Part shown: one piece after another, positions 59,501 through 64,000 of the stretch
Layout: each line of letters opens with the position of its first letter
Position numbering within the stretch: the first letter of the stretch is position 1
Source: Casuarius casuarius
Lineage: Eukaryota > Chordata > Aves > Casuariiformes > Casuariidae
Direction: 5' to 3'
DNA length: 64,000 nucleotides
Assembly (NCBI GenBank): GCA_003342895.1
Contig: PTFA01000055.1
Location: 2,883,629 to 2,947,628, forward strand
Made by a program: the position numbers and the translations under genes
Notes under the pieces: generated by a model
Seen by the model: the letters and a program-made list of their open reading frames with translations, nothing else
Database searches by the model: none
What the model was told of the DNA's origin: nothing

Positions 59501-61794
59501 TATTCTGTATTCTGCTGTGATTCTCCCTGTGGGGTAAATCTCCTACTTGAAGATTTCTAGTTGCATTCATGTGCTGCAGTGACATTGTTTCAAACTTACT
59601 ATTGGATCAAAATTTGGCCTTTTCTCAGGCCTCGATATCCCTGCTGAAGTTCACAATATGACAGGTATTCGTTTGTTTAAACCAATTGTTTAGCATAAAA
59701 AGCTGACACTAGAGGACAGCAAAGAAATAGCTGGAACATGGTCTCGTACATTTGCAGTTACAATGCTTCTCGTCTAAGTTGAGATGAGATGGCTTTTGAA
59801 AGTAAACCTACAACTTGCAGCTCGCTTAAAGGAGCTTTCTTCTCTACTGGATTTTTATCAGGTGTTCTTCTCTTTGCATACTCTCTCCTGCACTGCTGCT
59901 CTAATACTAAACCGTGCCTGCTGGAAACAAGCTTTCAGCAGTTGTAATAAATTCTCAGCTTTTGGTCAGAATCTTCAAATCTGGGTGTCTAGCATTAAGC
60001 ACCTTTATTTAGATGAACAAATGCCTCATTTTTCAAAGATGGAAAGCAACCCAGTTCCTATTAAGCAGGAGTAGTAACAGATACTCACCATTGTTGAAAA
60101 TAAGACTTCATGATTTATTCTTAGACTTTTAAATAAAAGCAGTTTTAACTGTCCAAACTTAAGGGAGATAGGTAATAAGATGTATTAAAATGACAGCATG
60201 TCTCTGGTATGTCTTGGCAATATTCTGTTTCTTGAGCTGAGAGAGGAGGAGAGCATTTCTCCTCACTAGTTCTCTGTCATCGCACTGAGAGAGAGAGGCT
60301 GCAGGTGTCTGCATCCTGCGTTAAACGGCCCGGAGTCCCAGGTCACGTGTTCGTTTGCGAGTTCATCCTTCTGCTGTTCAGCATGGAACTGTGTTGGGCC
60401 AGAAAGCTGCTTAAAGGTTTTTCTAAACAAAAATCAAAGGCTACGTGTGTAATGGTGGCTCGGCACTTCTACAAAGGTCTTTTGTGTTAAGGCTTTGGGG
60501 ATTCATGGAGCCTGCAGCTGAAGTAGGAGAGGCTGGATTTTGTCCTGGGATCGTTCCAAGTGAAATAGAGCTGCCTGCTGCTGTCTCAAACTCCTTGGAA
60601 AACAGCAGGAGTTGTCCATCTGACAGGGCAGAAATAAATCCTTTCTTGTTACCACTGTGGTAAAGGAATTACTCCTGTGTCTGTCCTCTACTAAACTTGA
60701 GTTAAAGGTGTTCAAGAGCTTTTGCTATACTTCTCATGCTAGACCTTCGTTTTGTTCATCTAAAACATATCACGTAAATCAGGACCTAGATTTCCACTTC
60801 TTAAAACAAACAAAAAAGGCAAAACCAAAAACACTTGCAAATAGTCATTTAAAAAGAAGCCTTCTACCTTCATCCTTCTCCACTTCTTCAATTGCATTTT
60901 TCCCCCCTGTTAAGAGCAAATTGGGCATCTTTGTTTTCCCTTTTCTTCAGCAATAGTATCGTGCAGTGTTTCAAACCTAAAGATTTTTCCTGATTATGCC
61001 AGAGGCAAAGTAGATTACATCTCTCACATGTTGGCAGTTACAGCAATATTGCACAAGGAGGGGAATGCTTGATTAGAGTAACAGGATGCATATTGCTAGA
61101 TAGAATCATTGTGTGACAGTGTTTGAGACAAAACTGTGTTGTAGAAGAAAGGGTGGAAGAAAAAGTCTAAAAGCACCTGTCTAAAACTATTTTTCAGTTT
61201 ATTTCTGGAGGCCCTCCCTCCCCACTGCCATCTTAACTTTCACCAAGGGTGCTCGGTTATTGGTTCCAGTAGTCAGGTGCTTTTCAGGCTTCAGAAGAGA
61301 GATGATGACTCACAGCTACTTAGACTATAAGACAGGCCCAAATCCTTTCACTTGCTGGGAAGAACACTTTAATTTATCTCACTCTGCAGATAAAAGGAAG
61401 TTACAAAAAGTAGGCTGGAATATGAGGGCTGCTAAGACAGTAAGTGGCCGAGTGAAGACACTCCTGGGTATACTCCCCATTCTCTGTTTTCTAGAGGAAT
61501 TAGACGATACAGAATGGTGAAATATAGGAGCAGTGAAAAATCATGTCATAAATGCCACTGTATAATGTATTGTAGGATGCAGTACATCTGGAGACTTAAA
61601 GTAAGCCTAAGGAGAGTTTTGAAGTGGGAACTGTACCTTTCTTCTGTTGAAGACCTGACAGCTTTTTGTTTTTAAACCTTTTTGCAATTTTGTTGCAACA
61701 AAAATTCTATTAAAAAAAAAAATTCCAGAATATACATTATGGGATTGTTGATTTATAATTCTTACTCTGCAGAAAACTCTTTGAAGCCAATGTA

Positions 61795-61830
61795 TATGTG
61801 TGCACGTGTATATGTGTGTGTATATAACTT
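61795..61830. repeat. TG/TA-type microsatellite
   Basis: Alternating TATGTG, CACGTG-like and TGTGTGTGTATATA sequence of low complexity. Confidence 0.7.
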
Positions 61831-61964
61831 TTTAAAGCTATATGAAGACTCTAAGAACCGATCCTAGTGTCTTTTAGAACTATCTTATTTTCCATGGTGT
61901 ATTTCATTTTTTTCTGCCTTTCCTATTAACAGATACATTGCTCAGATTTGTATAACTTGTTGTG

Positions 61965-62025
61965 GGCACTAAGGCCCAGATATCCAAAGACATATAGGTG
62001 CCAAACTCCTGCTGACTTCGTTTAA
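61965..62025 (-). repeat. Ancient amniote repeat fragment
   Basis: Read on the minus strand it runs GAAGTCAGCAGGAGTTTGGC, ACCTATATGTCTTTGG, then ATATCTGGGCCTTA. This closely tracks an old sauropsid repeat motif 'gaagtcaatgggaGTTaGGCaCCTAaaTacCTTTGaggATCTGGGCC'. Family uncertain (CR1-tail-like). Confidence 0.5.
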
Positions 62026-64000
62026 GTGCTTTGGGAGAACTACACGTAACCCATCAATAGGAAATTTCGCTCTTCAGGAAGGCCATGATATACATGGCCC
62101 AGGCCTCAGCCTGGGGTAATGAGTTTGCCTCTTTCTGAGCTTGCTCTCCCAAGTAGCCTGCAGGTTGGTCATTGCAGCAGTTAAAGGCTCCTGCCTTGAA
62201 GAAACATGAGAATATTCAGAGGAGCACCAGACTGCAGTACATACTACTTCACACAAAGAGAAAAATCCCCTTATCCTCCATTCTGGCTTGGATTACTTCA
62301 AAAGACTCATAACAAGTTAGGGCTGTATATGTTTGCTACTGATTAAAATTGTGTCTTGGTGAGGCAAAATATAAACTCTGCACGAGGTCTGAGTGCTTGC
62401 AGGTTATTTTCAAGTGTGGTGTGTATGGACTGAATAAGTTTGCCTCAGTAAGGACCTGGAAAAGCAGATTGTGAGTAATTGTGCTGTTTCCTTCCTATAC
62501 TGTCAGATGGCACTTATGCCAATATAATGACCATGTGTCTTTCTAAAAACATCTCATCAGTGACTGCTTCTGGTAATGGACACTTATTTTTCAGTATACT
62601 AAATCATGTAGTAACTTCGAAAAACATCAAACTTTTTTTTTTTTTTTTAAACAAAACTAAGATGGTCTCTCTCTCTACCGTGTTCTTCCAGGCATGAAAA
62701 GTAGTATAGGGAATTAAGCTGTCCCTATAAGTTACTTTTCCCAAATACACATACTGAATGCGTGACAAATGGTTCCACTTTTCAGGATTTTTACAAAAAG
62801 CAGACTTTTCTTCCCCAGAAGTATGTGGTTTCACGTTTGAGCAGTGACTTGGCTGACTATGCAAGGGAGTTGGAGACAGTCTTTCTAAAGGTTATTTACC
62901 ATATGTCTAAAAACCACAATGTGTAATTGAGAAACAGAAAGCTGCTCTTGCACAGTGTTTGTACACAGATTAATATATGCTGGGGTTAAAGTGAACATTT
63001 AGTTTAATGAACTCATCATATTTGTTGGTTTTGTAGATGTTACAATGTGCACTGGGTTTACATTTTTGAAACAAAAGCAACAATCAGCAGCTCTTAGCTT
63101 TTCTATGTCAGATTTTTCCTAAATAGAATGCAAATACACTTTTATAATATTTAGTTTTTTATTGACATTGTTTATTTCATTTTTTCCTAACCATCAGTCC
63201 TGGTGATATCAAAAAAATGTAGGAGTAAGGACAATTTTTTTAACCAGGGTTGCTGTAACTGATTTACCTGCAGGTGTTAAAGCTTTATTTTGTTCCATGT
63301 TTGAGCAATGAAAATAAGTCACTTCTCATACTGATTTTGAACTTTTTCATGTTCATATTGATTTGAGCAACTTTTACTTTTCCTTCCTGATCTGTCTAGT
63401 ACTTCTAGAGTCAGGTTATATAAACTGCACAGTTCCCATGCACCAGAACAATATTTGATTTGCAGCCATGCAGAGACAGCTTGATTAAAACATTTTTCTC
63501 TCCTGCTTCTCAAGAAAATATTTCCGTTCCTACTGGGCTCTTACTAAAAACCTTATTTATATACAAAGTTAAGATTTTCTTGGACCTAATACTAGCTGAC
63601 AGTGTTTCTTTAAGTATGCTGATTTGCATTTTATGATTGTTTTAAATCTTAACTGTGTTCTGGTTCTACATCCATCAACAAGAGCAGTGGGTGGAGTAGG
63701 TCACATTATAATTCTGAATTTTGCAGTATATCTGATCTTGATTTATGCAGTTGTCTTCAATATGAATTGACAAGGCCAAGGTGTTAAGATTTAGGAAAAC
63801 TGTTCTCTGTGCCATACTGATGGGGAACAGTGATGGGGAAACCGATTTGAAGTTGTGCCAGCTTCGGTCTTGCTGGGTTGTCTGTAATGGCTAGGCTGGG
63901 GAGTGGACTCAAATTCATTACATTTCTTATTGCCTCCTGCGGTAACTTGAATTTGGGCTGCCTACAGATCCCACCCTCCCTTGTGGGGACCGTACCTAGG

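Larger units (their letters stand above)
51101..64000. other. Intergenic stretch downstream of GPBP1, no gene recognised
   Basis: About 12.9 kb with only short, unrecognised ORFs. Notable content: GC-richer, cDNA-like but unassigned patches at about 53080-53450 and 58250-58830; a purine-rich, locally repetitive block at about 55880-56640 with donor-like sites; an ancient repeat near 61.97 kb; a TG/TA microsatellite near 61795-61830; poly-T at 62631-62649; and one N at 57671. LncRNA or remnants of old insertions are possible. No tRNA, rRNA or conserved coding exon was seen. Confidence 0.55.

Noticed and set aside
51101..64000. Search for an ACTBL2-like actin gene, the downstream neighbour in human
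   Set aside because: No actin-like ORF of any length appears; the region holds only short ORFs.
1..64000. CRISPR arrays, tRNA or rRNA genes, bacterial operons, intact transposase or retroviral genes
   Set aside because: No regularly spaced repeats, no cloverleaf-like or rRNA motifs recognised, and no long uninterrupted ORFs. The window is typical vertebrate DNA.

Overview
The window is vertebrate nuclear DNA, most likely from a bird. Four things point this way: AT-rich intergenic and intronic sequence with sharply bounded CpG islands, GT-AG split exons, few repeats, and decayed CR1-type LINE remnants plus ancient amniote repeat fragments of the kind seen in birds, crocodilians and turtles. 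Nothing in it looks bacterial, viral or plasmid-like. There is no operon, CRISPR array or intact mobile element.

One protein-coding gene is well supported: GPBP1 (vasculin, GC-rich promoter-binding protein 1) on the plus strand. I rebuilt ten coding exons between 31123 and 49497. All have GT-AG junctions and compatible phases, and they sum to 1416 nt, giving a 471-residue protein. That is close to the roughly 473 residues I recall for the mammalian protein. The reading frame is intact. The first coding exon carries a non-coding leader with a three-codon upstream ORF. The 3' UTR starts at 49498 and has several AATAAA signals.

Layout: 1-260 and about 4430-4800 are two CpG islands, each followed by a plus-strand GTGAGC donor-like site. 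From 4.8 to 14.4 kb the sequence is AT-rich, with ancient repeat fragments and no gene. From 14.44 to 15.75 kb lies a third CpG island, interrupted by a 913-nt assembly gap. This is the best candidate for the GPBP1 promoter, but the transcription start may lie inside the gap. From 15.75 to 31.07 kb is 5' leader and intron sequence, including a strong donor at 17119. From 31.07 to 49.5 kb are the coding exons and introns. From 49.5 to about 51.1 kb is 3' UTR-like sequence. From 51 to 64 kb I see intergenic sequence with no gene I recognise.

GPBP1 lies on human 5q11.2, a region whose avian counterpart is the Z chromosome, so the window is probably sex-chromosomal (Z, or possibly a W gametolog). 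That placement rests on synteny knowledge, not on the sequence. I did not find a convincing undescribed system. The most useful leads are the multiple candidate first exons, the upstream ORF, an open intron-retention frame, two longer unassigned antisense ORFs and a set of ancient repeat fossils.
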